A stretch of 64,000 nt of DNA from Turneriella sp942492915 (GTDB taxonomy: Bacteria; Spirochaetota; Leptospiria; Turneriellales; Turneriellaceae), in NCBI GenBank assembly GCA_942492915.1, contig OW818662.1, forward strand, positions 992,001 to 1,056,000. The letters run 5' to 3'. Position 1 is the first letter of the stretch, and every line of letters starts with the position of its first letter. The position numbers were made by a program, and so were the translations under genes. A model generated the notes under the pieces. That model ran no database searches. It was not told the DNA's origin and saw only the letters and a program-made list of their open reading frames with translations. Of the stretch, positions 16,692 through 25,986 are shown one piece after another.

Positions 16692-18281
16692 ATGAAAAAG
16701 AAAACTGCACCTCAGAAAGCGGCGCCGAAAAGAAATAATCTGCACGAAAAGAAGATTGTTGTTCTTGATTTTGGTTCGCAGTACACCCAGCTGATTGCGC
16801 GGCGTATTCGCGAACTAAGGTATTACGCCGAGATACACCCGCACAGCATTTCGCTCTCTGAAATTGAGAAGCTGCATCCGGCGGGCATTATACTTTCGGG
16901 CGGCCCCGCGTCGGTTTATGAAAAGGAAGCGCCGCAGGTTGACGCTGGAATCTTTTCCCTGGGCGTGCCTATACTCGGTATCTGCTATGGCCTGCAGCTG
17001 ATCTGTCATTTAAATGGCGGCAAAGTCGCAGCGTCGACTGCCCGTGAATACGGACGCGCCACACTCAAGGCCCGAAAGGCATCACCGCTCTTGAAAGGTG
17101 TAAAGCCTGGTCAGGTGTGGATGTCTCACGGTGACAAGATTCAAAAGCTGCCCAAACGTTTCTCGGTCATCGGCGTCACGGAAAATTCGCCAATGGCAGC
17201 ATTTGCCGATGAAAAGGCGCGTATCTACGGCGTGCAGTTTCATCCCGAAGTGCAGCATTCGACGCAGGGCAAGGCGATTCTCAAGAACTTCTGCAGCGCG
17301 ATCTGCACCATGAAACCTAACTGGACCATGAGCCGGTTTGTTGATGAGAAAATGGCTGAGATTCGGGCGCAGGTCAAGGGCGAGCGTGTTCTGCTGGGTT
17401 TGTCTGGCGGTGTAGATTCTACTGTCACGGCAAAACTCTTGCACGATGCGATCGGTGACCAGTTGACCTGCGTCTACGTCGACACGGGGCTCATGCGCAA
17501 GGGCGAAACCGACGCCGTGCGAACACGTTTCAAAAAAGAGTTTGGCATTAAACTGGAAATTGTCGATGCCGAAGCACGGTTCATGACTGCTCTCGCAGGG
17601 GTCGATGAACCCGAACGAAAAAGGAAAATTATCGGCAAACTCTTTCTCGATGAGTTCGCTGCAAAAGCCAAAGAACTCGGACACCATGAATTTCTGGCAC
17701 AGGGTACGCTCTATACCGATGTGATCGAGAGCGTTTCGGTTAAAGGTCCTTCACAGACCATCAAATCACACCATAACCGCGTACAGGGCGTGCTCGACAT
17801 GATTAAGGCAGGCCGGGTGATCGAGCCGCTTTCTGAGCTCTTCAAAGATGAAGTGAGGCGATTAGGACTTGCGCTCAAAATCAACCGCAATCTGCTGTAC
17901 CGGCATCCGTTTCCAGGGCCGGGGCTCGCAATCCGGATTTTGACCGCTGTAACCCGGGAGAACGTGGCCACTTTGCGCGAAGCCGACGCGATAATGCTCG
18001 ACGAACTCAAAACCTCGGGCTGGTACGAAAAGGTCTGGCAGGCGGGGGCGATTTTCTTGCCCGTACGGTCGGTCGGGGTCATGGGTGATAACCGCACTTA
18101 CGAAAATGTGATCGCGCTGCGCCTTGTGACCAGTGAAGACGGCATGACTGCAGATTTCGCGCACCTGCCATACCCGGTGCTCGCAAAAATCGCTTCCCGC
18201 ATCATTAACGAAGTGCGGGGTGTGAACCGCGTCGTCTATGATATCTCTTCGAAACCACCGGCTACGATTGAATGGGAATAA
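16692..18281 (+). CDS. guaA: GMP synthase (glutamine-hydrolysing)
   Basis: Converts XMP to GMP using glutamine and ATP. The 529-residue protein has a class I glutamine amidotransferase domain (about 20-215, catalytic C98 in GICYGLQL, His and Glu in FHPEVQHS), the PP-loop ATP pyrophosphatase (LGLSGGVDSTV, about 236-246) and the C-terminal dimerisation domain with HHNRVQG and RHPFPGPGLAIR. It has a short basic N-terminal extension (KKKTAPQKAAPKRNN) that the usual family members lack. It is followed closely by the DUF192 gene. Confidence 0.97.
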   Translation: MKKKTAPQKAAPKRNNLHEKKIVVLDFGSQYTQLIARRIRELRYYAEIHPHSISLSEIEKLHPAGIILSGGPASVYEKEAPQVDAGIFSLGVPILGICYGLQLICHLNGGKVAASTAREYGRATLKARKASPLLKGVKPGQVWMSHGDKIQKLPKRFSVIGVTENSPMAAFADEKARIYGVQFHPEVQHSTQGKAILKNFCSAICTMKPNWTMSRFVDEKMAEIRAQVKGERVLLGLSGGVDSTVTAKLLHDAIGDQLTCVYVDTGLMRKGETDAVRTRFKKEFGIKLEIVDAEARFMTALAGVDEPERKRKIIGKLFLDEFAAKAKELGHHEFLAQGTLYTDVIESVSVKGPSQTIKSHHNRVQGVLDMIKAGRVIEPLSELFKDEVRRLGLALKINRNLLYRHPFPGPGLAIRILTAVTRENVATLREADAIMLDELKTSGWYEKVWQAGAIFLPVRSVGVMGDNRTYENVIALRLVTSEDGMTADFAHLPYPVLAKIASRIINEVRGVNRVVYDISSKPPATIEWE

Positions 18282-18297
18282 TGCCTTGAGATTTGGC

Positions 18298-18909
18298 ATG
18301 GCGCCTATGGCCGGCTTCTTAAAGCGCCGGCTCATCTTGCCGGGTGTGGCACTGGCCTTCACGGTCGCGCCCATGCTCGCTCAGCAGCCCGATGTTTGGG
18401 GACGCGAAAAATCCACATCAAGCCCGACCGAGCCGCGGGTCTCTGCCGACCCGGCAGGCGACCTGGGCAAACCCCTCGACGAAGTCTGGCGCATAGTCTT
18501 TCAGAACTCTCGCGGGCAAGACGTCGTGCTCGACTGCGAAGTTGCGCGCACCGAGAAAGACAAAGAACGCGGCCTCATGTTTCGCAAGGCGCTTGCGAAA
18601 AACCGGGGAATGATCTTCGTTTACAATAAGCCCGAAGAGATGAATTTTTGGATGCGCAACACGGTTCTGCCTCTCAGCATAGCATACGTGCACGAAAAAC
18701 TTTTTATCGCAAGCATCCACGACATGAAACCACTGAACCTCGATGTGGTGAGTTCAGATATTCCGGTTCTTTACGCGATCGAGGCGAATCAGGGTTGGTT
18801 CAAGAGTAATTCGATTCACTCGGGAAACCGCATCACGATCTACAAGAAGCCTGAGGATTTCAAGATTCAGCGCAAGAACAAGTACCGAAAAGAAATTCCG
18901 GCGCCCTGA
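18298..18909 (+). CDS. Exported DUF192 protein
   Basis: A 203-residue protein with a signal-like N-terminus (FLKRRLILPGVALAFTVAPMLAQ) and a DUF192 domain from about 70, seen in ARTEKDKERGLMFRKALAKNRGMIFVY, MNFWMRNTVLPLSIAYV and a late YAIEANQGWF segment. DUF192 proteins are small extracytoplasmic beta proteins of unknown function. The start is uncertain: ATG at 18298 or 18307 both leave the signal intact. The gene is 16 bp after guaA and 7 bp before hflX. Confidence 0.82.
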   Translation: MAPMAGFLKRRLILPGVALAFTVAPMLAQQPDVWGREKSTSSPTEPRVSADPAGDLGKPLDEVWRIVFQNSRGQDVVLDCEVARTEKDKERGLMFRKALAKNRGMIFVYNKPEEMNFWMRNTVLPLSIAYVHEKLFIASIHDMKPLNLDVVSSDIPVLYAIEANQGWFKSNSIHSGNRITIYKKPEDFKIQRKNKYRKEIPAP

Positions 18910-18916
18910 TTAACGC

Positions 18917-20077
18917 GTGGACGCATCGTCATTATACCAGAAGAAGCTCGTCTCAAAGGAGCAATACCGCGCGCTCTGCGTCGGACAATACGGGTCGAGC
19001 TATTTTCCCGACAAGCGCAGTCAGGAAGAATCGCTGCGCGAGCTGTTGATGCTCGCCGAAACTGCCGGGGTTAAGACACTGCACGAACTTTTTTTTCACC
19101 ATACAGATCTGCATCCCGCTATGTTTTTTACCTCTGGTCAGATCGAGCGTATCCGTTCGGTCTGTGTCGATCTCGACCTGAACCTGCTGTTTGTCGATGC
19201 ACAGTTGAAACCGAACCAGCTGCGAAACCTCGAAGAAGAGCTGAAGATTCGGGTGCTTGGTCGTATCGAAGTTATTCTCGATATTTTCGCGATGCGCGCC
19301 AAAACGCGTGAGGCTCTGTTGCAGGTTGAGCTCGCGCAGCTGCTCTATATCTTGCCACGCCTGAAGGGCCTCGGAGGCGTCTTGTCGCGCCAGGGGGCAA
19401 CCGGCGCTCCAGGTATCGGCACACGCGGCCCCGGCGAGACGATGCTCGAGACCGACCGCCGCTACATTCGCCGCCGTATTCAGAAAATACGCGCCGAACT
19501 TAAAGATGTCGAGCGCCACCGCGGTACGGCGAGGCAGGGCAGGGATCTGGCAACCTTTGCGCTTGTGGGTTATACCAACGCAGGTAAGAGTAGTATTTTG
19601 AATGCACTGTCATCGACTTCGCAAAAGGTATTTGCCGAAGACAAACTTTTTGCCACGCTCGATACTTTTTCGCGCAAGATCTATCTTGGTGAACAGAATT
19701 TCAGGCCTTTCTATGCGATTGTGACCGATACTGTGGGTTTTATTCGTAACCTGCCCGCATCGCTTGTTGCAGCTTTTCAGTCGACCCTCGGTGAAATTAA
19801 GCACGCAGATTGTGTGATCGAAGTGCATGACGCTTCTTCGGTTCAGCTCGGTGACGAGATGATGGTCGTGACGGCCGAGATCGCGAAACTCGGGGTCGCA
19901 GAAAAGCCTCGAATACTCTATTTCAATAAAGACGACCTGGTGTTTCCCGATGTGCGCGAGCAGCTGACGCAGAAGTACCCCGATGCCGTATGGGGCAATG
20001 CTCTCAGCAAAGAGGGAGTTGGCGCACTCAGAAACCGACTCGCTGAGCTATCAGCAACTGTGCACGCGGGATCATAA
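18917..20077 (+). CDS. hflX: GTPase HflX
   Basis: A ribosome-binding GTPase that splits stalled or stressed ribosomes. The 386-residue protein has the HflX N-terminal domain with the glycine-rich GATGAPGIGTRGPGETMLE segment (about 157-175), a long helix, then the G domain: G1 GYTNAGKSS, G3 DTVGFIRNLP and G4 NKDD. The start is a GTG at 18917, seven bases past the DUF192 stop. Length is slightly below E. coli HflX. Confidence 0.94.
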   Translation: MDASSLYQKKLVSKEQYRALCVGQYGSSYFPDKRSQEESLRELLMLAETAGVKTLHELFFHHTDLHPAMFFTSGQIERIRSVCVDLDLNLLFVDAQLKPNQLRNLEEELKIRVLGRIEVILDIFAMRAKTREALLQVELAQLLYILPRLKGLGGVLSRQGATGAPGIGTRGPGETMLETDRRYIRRRIQKIRAELKDVERHRGTARQGRDLATFALVGYTNAGKSSILNALSSTSQKVFAEDKLFATLDTFSRKIYLGEQNFRPFYAIVTDTVGFIRNLPASLVAAFQSTLGEIKHADCVIEVHDASSVQLGDEMMVVTAEIAKLGVAEKPRILYFNKDDLVFPDVREQLTQKYPDAVWGNALSKEGVGALRNRLAELSATVHAGS

Positions 20078-20089
20078 GGGAAAGGCCGT

Positions 20090-20905
20090 CTAGCGCCTCG
20101 GTGCCAGCGGAACCTGAATAGCGTCAGGGTTTGCAACCTCGAGCGTGTACCAAAGAATCAGCACGGCGGTATGACCGCTCATCTTGCTGACGTAGGGGTT
20201 ATCCAGATGGTTTTCCGCCGCGTCGAGCAAGCGCACCAGAAATTTTTCGGATGTCACCTTTTTCTGACGCCCGTAAGCAAGAAAAGCCGCGGCTTCGACT
20301 TCAAGGTCAGAGACATCGTGAGGCGTTAAGCACAGCTGTTCCAATTTTCGTTCGAATCGCTCTCTGAGTTCGCCCAGTGCTGCTTCATGGCGCCTGTAGA
20401 AAGGACATTGCTTTTCCCGAAGAATCAGTACAGCGAGGTACATGTGCGTCAGCTCGTAGCCGCCTTTTTCAGCCAAATTAAACATCTGCATGTGCAGATC
20501 GGGGTCAGGAGTCATCGTATCGCACCAGATCGTGCGGTTGACGATGCGGTCGATTGGGCTTTGGCTCGCGGTCAGGCGGTCGGGGGGGTACGAGACTTCG
20601 GGAACGAAGATATGCAATATCGGGGCGAATCCCGACTTCCAGAAACGGCCGTCGCGCACGTCGCGTTTGAATAGGCTGACCGCTCTTGGCTCTGGCAAGT
20701 TAAACTTGCGCATGAGAATATCGAAAATCCACACGACGTCGGCCTTGAAATGTTTATCGGTCTGGTTCTGCATCAGCCAGGCATGCGCCTTCGAAGCCAC
20801 CAATGCGACGCGGTTCGACAGTGCTGAATTGACCTCGCGGTCACGTGCACGCAGGCCCGCGCAAAACAGCAGCCCGATCAACAAACACCCCGATAGCCGG
20901 TTCAT
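20090..20905 (-). CDS. Exported hypothetical protein
   Basis: A 271-residue protein with a signal peptide (MNRLSGCLLIGLLFCAGLRA). The mature part is helical, with a run of aromatic residues and cysteines, for example WLMQNQTDKHFKADVVWIF and LREKQCPFYRRHEAALGE. I see no domain I recognise. Its start overlaps the crotonase stop by 4 bp (ATGA), so it is translationally coupled to that gene, and its end lies 12 bp from hflX, which faces it. Confidence 0.65.
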   Translation of the reverse strand: MNRLSGCLLIGLLFCAGLRARDREVNSALSNRVALVASKAHAWLMQNQTDKHFKADVVWIFDILMRKFNLPEPRAVSLFKRDVRDGRFWKSGFAPILHIFVPEVSYPPDRLTASQSPIDRIVNRTIWCDTMTPDPDLHMQMFNLAEKGGYELTHMYLAVLILREKQCPFYRRHEAALGELRERFERKLEQLCLTPHDVSDLEVEAAAFLAYGRQKKVTSEKFLVRLLDAAENHLDNPYVSKMSGHTAVLILWYTLEVANPDAIQVPLAPRR

Positions 20906-21687
20906 TTACCCGCAAAAGTCGCCTTACGCTTTTCAGCGACCGAGCGGATACCTTCTGCCGCATCGCCCGATTTGAGTATAACCTGCAAATCGGGAAACAA
21001 GCGATCTGCTGCTGCCTGAAATCCGTGCTTCTGAGCACGCACTGACGAGGCGAGCGTCGCCGCAACCGCGAGAGGTGCTTGATCGGCGATCTTGTGAGCG
21101 AGTTCAAGTGCGCGCTCTCTCAGTTTCGCCTGCTCAACGATCTCTTGAATGAGGCCAATGCGCAGCGCCTCTGGAGCACCAAACATTTCTCCCGTCAGCA
21201 TGTATTTCATCGCGTTACCCCATCCGCATTGCGCTGGAAACCGCATCGTCGCGCCACCGAATGGAAACACGCCGCGCTGCACTTCCATCTGGCCGAATTT
21301 GGTGCTCGTGGTGGCAATGCGAACCTCGCTCGCGAGCATAAGTTCGATACCCAGCGTCAGACAAAAACCGTGTGCTGCGACGATCACGGGTTTCGTCTTT
21401 TCGCGGCCCGATACGCCCCACGGATCGATACCGTCAGGCGTTGCCAACAGGTTGCCTTGACTCTTTTGAATGCCTTCGGCGACTTCGCCGAGTTCGAGGC
21501 CCAGCGTGAAGTGTTTGCCTTCTGCCAGAACGACCGCGACCCGAATTTCGTCGTCAGCTTCGAGCTGCTCATAGGCCTCGCTGAGCTGGTTCAGCATCGC
21601 CGTATTGAAGGCGTTGTTCTGTTCGGGGCGATTGAACGTGATAACGAGAACGTGGCCCGTCTTTTCTGTTTTGATGAAGTCGTTCAT
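20902..21687 (-). CDS. Enoyl-CoA hydratase/isomerase family protein
   Basis: A 261-residue crotonase-fold protein acting on CoA thioesters. Typical segments are FNRPEQNNAFNTAMLNQL, the oxyanion-hole region near AEGKHFTLGLELGEV (about 55-69), and AAHGFCLTLGIELMLASEVRIA (about 105-125). The usual catalytic Glu pair of hydratases is not obvious: the second Glu position reads QRGVFPFGG. Isomerase, dehalogenase or hydrolase activities are thus as likely as hydration. It is in a minus-strand cluster with yhaM and nadB upstream. Confidence 0.85.
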   Translation of the reverse strand: MNDFIKTEKTGHVLVITFNRPEQNNAFNTAMLNQLSEAYEQLEADDEIRVAVVLAEGKHFTLGLELGEVAEGIQKSQGNLLATPDGIDPWGVSGREKTKPVIVAAHGFCLTLGIELMLASEVRIATTSTKFGQMEVQRGVFPFGGATMRFPAQCGWGNAMKYMLTGEMFGAPEALRIGLIQEIVEQAKLRERALELAHKIADQAPLAVAATLASSVRAQKHGFQAAADRLFPDLQVILKSGDAAEGIRSVAEKRKATFAGK

Positions 21688-21731
21688 GGCAACGCAATGA
21701 AACGACCGGTACGCGGGTCAATCAGAATGCA

Positions 21732-22700
21732 CTACCTGAGAAAAATCTCCCTGCCCAGATACCGGCTGTATTCAGACCATGAGGCATCTGTGGGCTTACC
21801 TTCCGCTGCCCGTTTCAGATCGTGAAAGATAAACTGCGTTGAGTCAATCGCATCGGCCGCATGAACAAGGTATGCCTCAAGAAAACGCGGCTCTTCGATT
21901 GCCCCCCACGTACGGCGGCCCTGGTGCGCGAGTACGACATGCTCGAGTTTCGCGCGGGTGACGGTATGCATTTTGACCGAAGCCAGTTTCGCGGTCAGTC
22001 GCTCATAGCCGAGCAGCGTGTGGCCCTTAAGACGGCCCGGTTCTGAATGTTCGTAGTGGCTGAGCAGAAAATTGTATTCATCGACTTTGCCGATGTCGTG
22101 CAAGAAAGCACCGGCGATCATCAGGTTAGAATCGGCGTGAGGGTAAATCGCGCGAAACGCTGCGACCGACTTCATGACATTGAGTGTGTGCTCCATCAGG
22201 CCGCCGATGTACGCGTGATGAATCTGACGCGACGCAGGTGCTTCGAGAAAAAGGCGCATGAAACTGCGATCGCGTAAAAACAAGAGACAGACTTCTCTGA
22301 GCTCGTTTGAAGCGATTTTCTGAATGAGCTGCTTCATTTCGACATACATCTGCCGCCGACTGAGTGGCGTGCGCGCCCAGAAGCGACTGAGCTCCTCACC
22401 CTGCGTCGCCGCTTCGACTTTCATCAGCTTGATCTGCTTCACGTTCTGAAACTCTTCGACAATACCCTGAATTCGCACGATGCTTCCGGGTCTGGCAATG
22501 TCGGTAATTGTCTTGAGCTCTTGAGGATTGCCAAAATAGATCGCAGGCATATGCCCTGATGCGTCGGCGAGCATCAGCCGCAAGAAGGGTTTATGGTTCT
22601 TGGCGGTCTGCAAAAGCGCACGGCGCACAAGAAAACGTCCTTCTTCGAGCAGGCCGTTTTGCAGGTCGCGAATGAAGGGGCTGCGTTCGGTCGTCAACAT
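21732..22700 (-). CDS. 3'-5' exoribonuclease YhaM-like (OB fold + HD domain)
   Basis: A 322-residue nuclease of the YhaM type. Residues about 10-95 form an OB-fold nucleic acid domain (FLVRRALLQTAKNHKPFLRL through VKQIKLMKVEAA). Residues 160-300 form an HD phosphohydrolase domain with HHAYIGGLMEHT and the H201-D202 pair (GAFLHDIGKVDEY). It trims RNA or ssDNA from the 3' end in known members. Its ATG lies 12 nt after a 22-bp stem that ends nadB, and no ribosome binding site is visible, so expression control here is unusual. Confidence 0.85.
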   Translation of the reverse strand: MLTTERSPFIRDLQNGLLEEGRFLVRRALLQTAKNHKPFLRLMLADASGHMPAIYFGNPQELKTITDIARPGSIVRIQGIVEEFQNVKQIKLMKVEAATQGEELSRFWARTPLSRRQMYVEMKQLIQKIASNELREVCLLFLRDRSFMRLFLEAPASRQIHHAYIGGLMEHTLNVMKSVAAFRAIYPHADSNLMIAGAFLHDIGKVDEYNFLLSHYEHSEPGRLKGHTLLGYERLTAKLASVKMHTVTRAKLEHVVLAHQGRRTWGAIEEPRFLEAYLVHAADAIDSTQFIFHDLKRAAEGKPTDASWSEYSRYLGREIFLR

Positions 22701-22711
22701 AAGTTTCTATC

Positions 22712-22758
22712 GTGACGCAGGGACGAGCGTTTCGAAGAAACGCTCATCCCTGCGTCAC
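22712..22758 (-). terminator. 22-bp palindrome spanning the nadB stop codon
   Basis: Arms 22712-22733 and 22737-22758 are complementary except for one position, which becomes a G-U pair in the minus-strand transcript; the loop is three bases. The upper arm contains the last nadB codons and its TGA (22744-22746). No T-tract follows. It is probably a terminator or 3'-end processing structure of nadB, ending 12 nt before yhaM. Confidence 0.65.
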
Positions 22759-24414
22759 CTTTCCGTGTTGGTAGTGCGCCGGTTCGAGAATAGAGTCGGC
22801 GCGCGAGGGTTCACGATGCTCTGGGTAGTCGGTCATGAAGTGCAGACCACGGCTTTCTTTGCGCGCGAGAGCTGAACGAATGGTCAGCTGCGCGACAAGC
22901 GCCAGATTTCTGAGCTCAAGCAGATCGCGTGAAATAATTGTGCGGTTGTAATAGTCGATAATCTCGCCGTAGATCACATCGACGCGGCGCAGCGCACGTT
23001 CGAGCCGCAGTGTCGAACGCACGATGCCGACGTAGTCCCACATGATCGAACGGATCTCTTTAAAATCGTGGCTGATCAAGACCCATTCGTCGGGGTTCTT
23101 GGCGTTGGTGTGGTCCCACTCTGAGAGCGTGGCTTCGGCACGGCGCTGTTCGGTCAGCCCGGCTTCATCGAGTGTACTGTCGATGTGGTCCAGTGCCCTT
23201 TCGGCAAAGACGATGCCTTCAAGCAGCGAGTTGGATGCAAGGCGGTTACCCCCATGAACACCTGTTGAGGCAACCTCGCCAATGGCATAAAGCCGGCTTA
23301 AGTCGGTAAGGCCGTCGTGGTCAACGAGCACTCCGCCGCACATGTAGTGCACGGCGGGTACAACCGGAATCGGTTCGAGCGTGATATCGATATTGAACTG
23401 CACTTTCAGCGTCTCAAAAATCATCGGAAAGTGTTCTTTGACGAAAGCCGGGTCGCGATGCGAGATATCGAGCCACACGTAATCCAAACCATCGCGCTTA
23501 AGCTCCGCATCGATTGCTCGTGCCACGATGTCGCGCGGCGCCAGTTCGCGCTGTTCGTGGTAGTCTTGCATGAACGCGCGCCCTGTTTTTGGGTTTTTGA
23601 GTATTGCACCTTCGCCGCGCATCGCTTCGGTAATGAGAAACGCGGGTGTGCCCGCAGGTTTCTTGCCTTTGAGCGCGAGCGCGGTCGGATGAAATTGAAA
23701 AAATTCCATGTTGCGAACGCGGCAGCCCGCGCGGTACGCGAGTGCGACGCCGTCGCCGGTTGAGACCGGCGGGTTGGTTGTGACGGGGTACACACGCCCG
23801 GCACCGCCAGAGGCGAGAATCGTGTAGTCGGCAAGATGCAGGTTTATTTCGTTTGTTGAGGCATTGAGCACGTAGGCGCCAAAAACCCGGGTTGAGTTTT
23901 CCTGCTGCTGCATATGGTGCTCGGTCGCGAGTTCAACGACGCAGTGGTTTGTGCGCAGTGTGATATTGGGCTCTGCTGCGACGCGCTCGAGCAGAAACGA
24001 TTCGAGCGACCGGCCTGTGTGGTCGTGCGTGTGCAGTACGCGTGATTCGTTGTGGCCACCTTCGCGCCCGAAGTGCAGCTTACCGTCATCACCGCGGGTG
24101 AAAGGCATGCCGAGATCAATCAGCTCTTGCACACGGCGCACGCCCTCGCGCACGAGAATATCGACAGCGTCTTCGTCGCATAGGCCCGCACCGGCCGCGA
24201 GGGTGTCGGCCTTGTGTTTTTCTGTATTATCCCACGTGCCGAGCGCGGCGGCGATGCCGCCCTGCGCGTAGGTGGTAGCGGCGTTATCGACCGAATCTTT
24301 TGTGACGATCGTGACGTGACCCTTGCGCGCCGCCTTCAGCGCGAAGAAGAGACCTGCAATGCCCGAGCCGATGACTAGAAAACGGGGGTCAGAAGGGGGA
24401 GAGTCTGCACTCAC
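22744..24414 (-). CDS. nadB: L-aspartate oxidase
   Basis: Oxidises L-aspartate to iminoaspartate, the first step of de novo NAD synthesis. The 556-residue flavoprotein shows FAD-binding VIGSGIAGLFFALKAA near residue 15, TTYAQGGIAAALG near 48, a substrate region with HFGREGGHNESRVLH, VHYMCGGVLVDHDG and GEVASTGVHGGNRLASNSLLEG (about 385-406), and a C-terminal helical domain. Start is a GTG at 24414. nadA and nadC are not in this window. The long palindrome at its 3' end separates it from yhaM. Succinate dehydrogenase flavoprotein is the only near relative, but the motif set fits NadB. Confidence 0.95.
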   Translation of the reverse strand: MSADSPPSDPRFLVIGSGIAGLFFALKAARKGHVTIVTKDSVDNAATTYAQGGIAAALGTWDNTEKHKADTLAAGAGLCDEDAVDILVREGVRRVQELIDLGMPFTRGDDGKLHFGREGGHNESRVLHTHDHTGRSLESFLLERVAAEPNITLRTNHCVVELATEHHMQQQENSTRVFGAYVLNASTNEINLHLADYTILASGGAGRVYPVTTNPPVSTGDGVALAYRAGCRVRNMEFFQFHPTALALKGKKPAGTPAFLITEAMRGEGAILKNPKTGRAFMQDYHEQRELAPRDIVARAIDAELKRDGLDYVWLDISHRDPAFVKEHFPMIFETLKVQFNIDITLEPIPVVPAVHYMCGGVLVDHDGLTDLSRLYAIGEVASTGVHGGNRLASNSLLEGIVFAERALDHIDSTLDEAGLTEQRRAEATLSEWDHTNAKNPDEWVLISHDFKEIRSIMWDYVGIVRSTLRLERALRRVDVIYGEIIDYYNRTIISRDLLELRNLALVAQLTIRSALARKESRGLHFMTDYPEHREPSRADSILEPAHYQHGKVTQG

Positions 24415-24494
24415 GGTTCACTCTGTCTTAAACATGATTTAGGCCGACCACAGTTTTAAGGCCGAATACGAACAACACCAATCTCAGCAAGACC

Positions 24495-24644
24495 GTAGAG
24501 ACGCCCATTCTGGGCGTCTCATTGAATGTGAAAGGGGCTACGCTTGCCGCAAATGGTGTGGCCGAAAAATATCGTGATCCCAACCAGACCATTTCCTCTC
24601 GTGAGTTTTCAACTTAGGAAGACGCCCAGAACGGGCGTCTCTAC
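24495..24644. repeat. Paired inverted REP/MITE-like element
   Basis: Two small palindromes, GAGACGCCC-ATTCT-GGGCGTCTC (24497-24520, preceded by GTA) and AGACGCCC-AGAAC-GGGCGTCT (24620-24640, followed by CTAC), lie in opposite orientation about 100 bp apart. GTAGAGACGCCC at the left end matches GGGCGTCTCTAC at the right end, so the whole 150 bp is itself an inverted repeat. It lies between the nadB start and the esterase gene, with no coding sequence. The form is that of a bacterial REP pair or miniature element moved by a RAYT-type transposase; no transposase is nearby. Confidence 0.6.
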
Positions 24645-24674
24645 AGTTTCATGGAACTAAGAGACAAAGAAAAT

Positions 24675-24701
24675 CGATATGCCTTTTTTCTGGGCATATC
24701 G
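24675..24701 (-). terminator. Hairpin after the carboxylesterase gene
   Basis: CGATATGCC (24675-24683) and GGCATATCG (24693-24701) make a 9-bp stem with a 9-nt loop, starting seven bases past the esterase stop codon. It is a likely transcript end. Confidence 0.5.
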
Positions 24702-24707
24702 CTGTGG

Positions 24708-25430
24708 TCAGCGAAATTGTTCTCTCAACCAAATATTCGTCTCATCAATCACTGGTGCGGGAATCTCGTGCTGGCCGTCGAATGCGACGAGTTTGCCTTC
24801 ACCGCCGTGCGCTGTGAGTAGCGCATGCAGCCGTTCTGCTGCCTGTATAGGCAACACCGGGTCGTGCGTGCCGTGTGATTGAATAAAATCGAGCGTTTTG
24901 GTAACCGCAGCGAATTTATTCGCCGCCATCTGTTCCCAGCCGATGCGGTTGACGAGCGTACCTGAAAAAATCACAAGGCCTTTTAGGTAGTCGGGGTGGC
25001 TCAGCATGATCTCGGTTGCGAGCATCGCGCCTTGCGAGAAACCCCCGAGAACAGTTTTGGCAGGGTCACATTCGAGCTTTTTCATAGCGGCGATGAGCGT
25101 GTCGCGCGCCTCGGCCATGCCCGGGGGTAAAGACTTTGACAGGTCACGTAATCCGCCTTCGCGGCGAATGCGCTCAATTTCTGCCCAGTCAATATTAAAC
25201 CACGCGCGGCCCTGCTGACCACCGTAGCCCATATCGATACCCAGAATGCCGTCAGGAAAAATGAAGCGTGTGCCCTCAGGAAATTTGAGGTACGCCGAAA
25301 GCCCTGCGAGATCGTACGCGTTTGCGCCGTAACCGTGCATACAGAAGAACACAGGCCCGTCGGGCCTGCCGGGTATCTCAACGACTTTCATGCCATCGAC
25401 AAACTTTTCAACGTGCTGCAGGTATTGCAT
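24708..25430 (-). CDS. Phospholipase/carboxylesterase family hydrolase
   Basis: A 240-residue cytoplasmic alpha/beta hydrolase of the YpfH/carboxylesterase 2 family. The nucleophile Ser lies in GGFSQGAML, the acid Asp in GTHDPVLP, and the His in FDGQHEIP, completing the triad. FFCMHGYGANAYDL near residue 30 supplies the oxyanion loop. The substrate is probably a short acyl ester. The start at 25430 (MQYLQHVEKFVDGM) is preferred over 25502 because the extra residues are not conserved-looking, though no good ribosome binding site precedes either. Confidence 0.82.
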   Translation of the reverse strand: MQYLQHVEKFVDGMKVVEIPGRPDGPVFFCMHGYGANAYDLAGLSAYLKFPEGTRFIFPDGILGIDMGYGGQQGRAWFNIDWAEIERIRREGGLRDLSKSLPPGMAEARDTLIAAMKKLECDPAKTVLGGFSQGAMLATEIMLSHPDYLKGLVIFSGTLVNRIGWEQMAANKFAAVTKTLDFIQSHGTHDPVLPIQAAERLHALLTAHGGEGKLVAFDGQHEIPAPVIDETNIWLREQFR

Positions 25431-25623
25431 GGAGGCGAATGGAAAAGCAGACCGGCAGGGTAAACGACGATGCCAGGAATCGTCATTTTTTGCGGCGAAC
25501 AATAAGATGCCCAGTGCGCATTGCCATGAACAGCCTGTTCGCCATAATTCAGATTGACAGAACCCGGCTTAGCTGCGAATGACCGCAGACTCAAAAATCA
25601 ATTTTTCCTGAGGAGGAAACAAC

Positions 25624-25971
25624 ATGAATGAATATCTTTCCGTTCTAAAGAACTACGCAAAATTTGACGGCCGCGCACGCCGCCGCGAATACTGGATGTT
25701 TTTTCTCGTGAACATGGCTGTATACGTTGTGCTGAATGTTCTCGCGACGCAGGTTTCGGCTTATCTTGGCTTTCTTGCACTGGCATATATGCTTGGCATT
25801 CTCGTGCCTTCAATTGCCGTGGCGATTCGTCGCATGCACGATATCGGCAAAAGCGGCTGGTGGGTACTCATTGCACTGGTGCCCCTTATCGGTGGTATCT
25901 GGTTTCTGGTTCTCGCGGTTACAGCAGGCCAGTCTGGTTCAAACGCTTACGGCGCAGACCCGAAAGCATAA
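25624..25971 (+). CDS. DUF805 family membrane protein
   Basis: A 115-residue inner-membrane protein with three to four helices. It opens NEYLSVLKNYAKFDGRARRREYWMF, the DUF805 signature, has LVPSIAVAIRRMHDIGKSGWW in the middle, and ends with a GSNAYGADPKA tail typical of the family. Function is unknown. The ribosome binding site GAGGAGGAAAC is very strong, unusual for this window, which suggests high expression. A TTGACA at 25554-25559 may be a -35 box, but no good -10 follows at the right distance. Confidence 0.88.
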   Translation: MNEYLSVLKNYAKFDGRARRREYWMFFLVNMAVYVVLNVLATQVSAYLGFLALAYMLGILVPSIAVAIRRMHDIGKSGWWVLIALVPLIGGIWFLVLAVTAGQSGSNAYGADPKA

Positions 25972-25986
25972 CTTTTCTGTCGGATG

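Noticed and set aside
17082..17687. 201-codon minus-strand frame inside guaA
   Set aside because: It is fully antisense to guaA, which has all its motifs; the protein is unlike any family I know.
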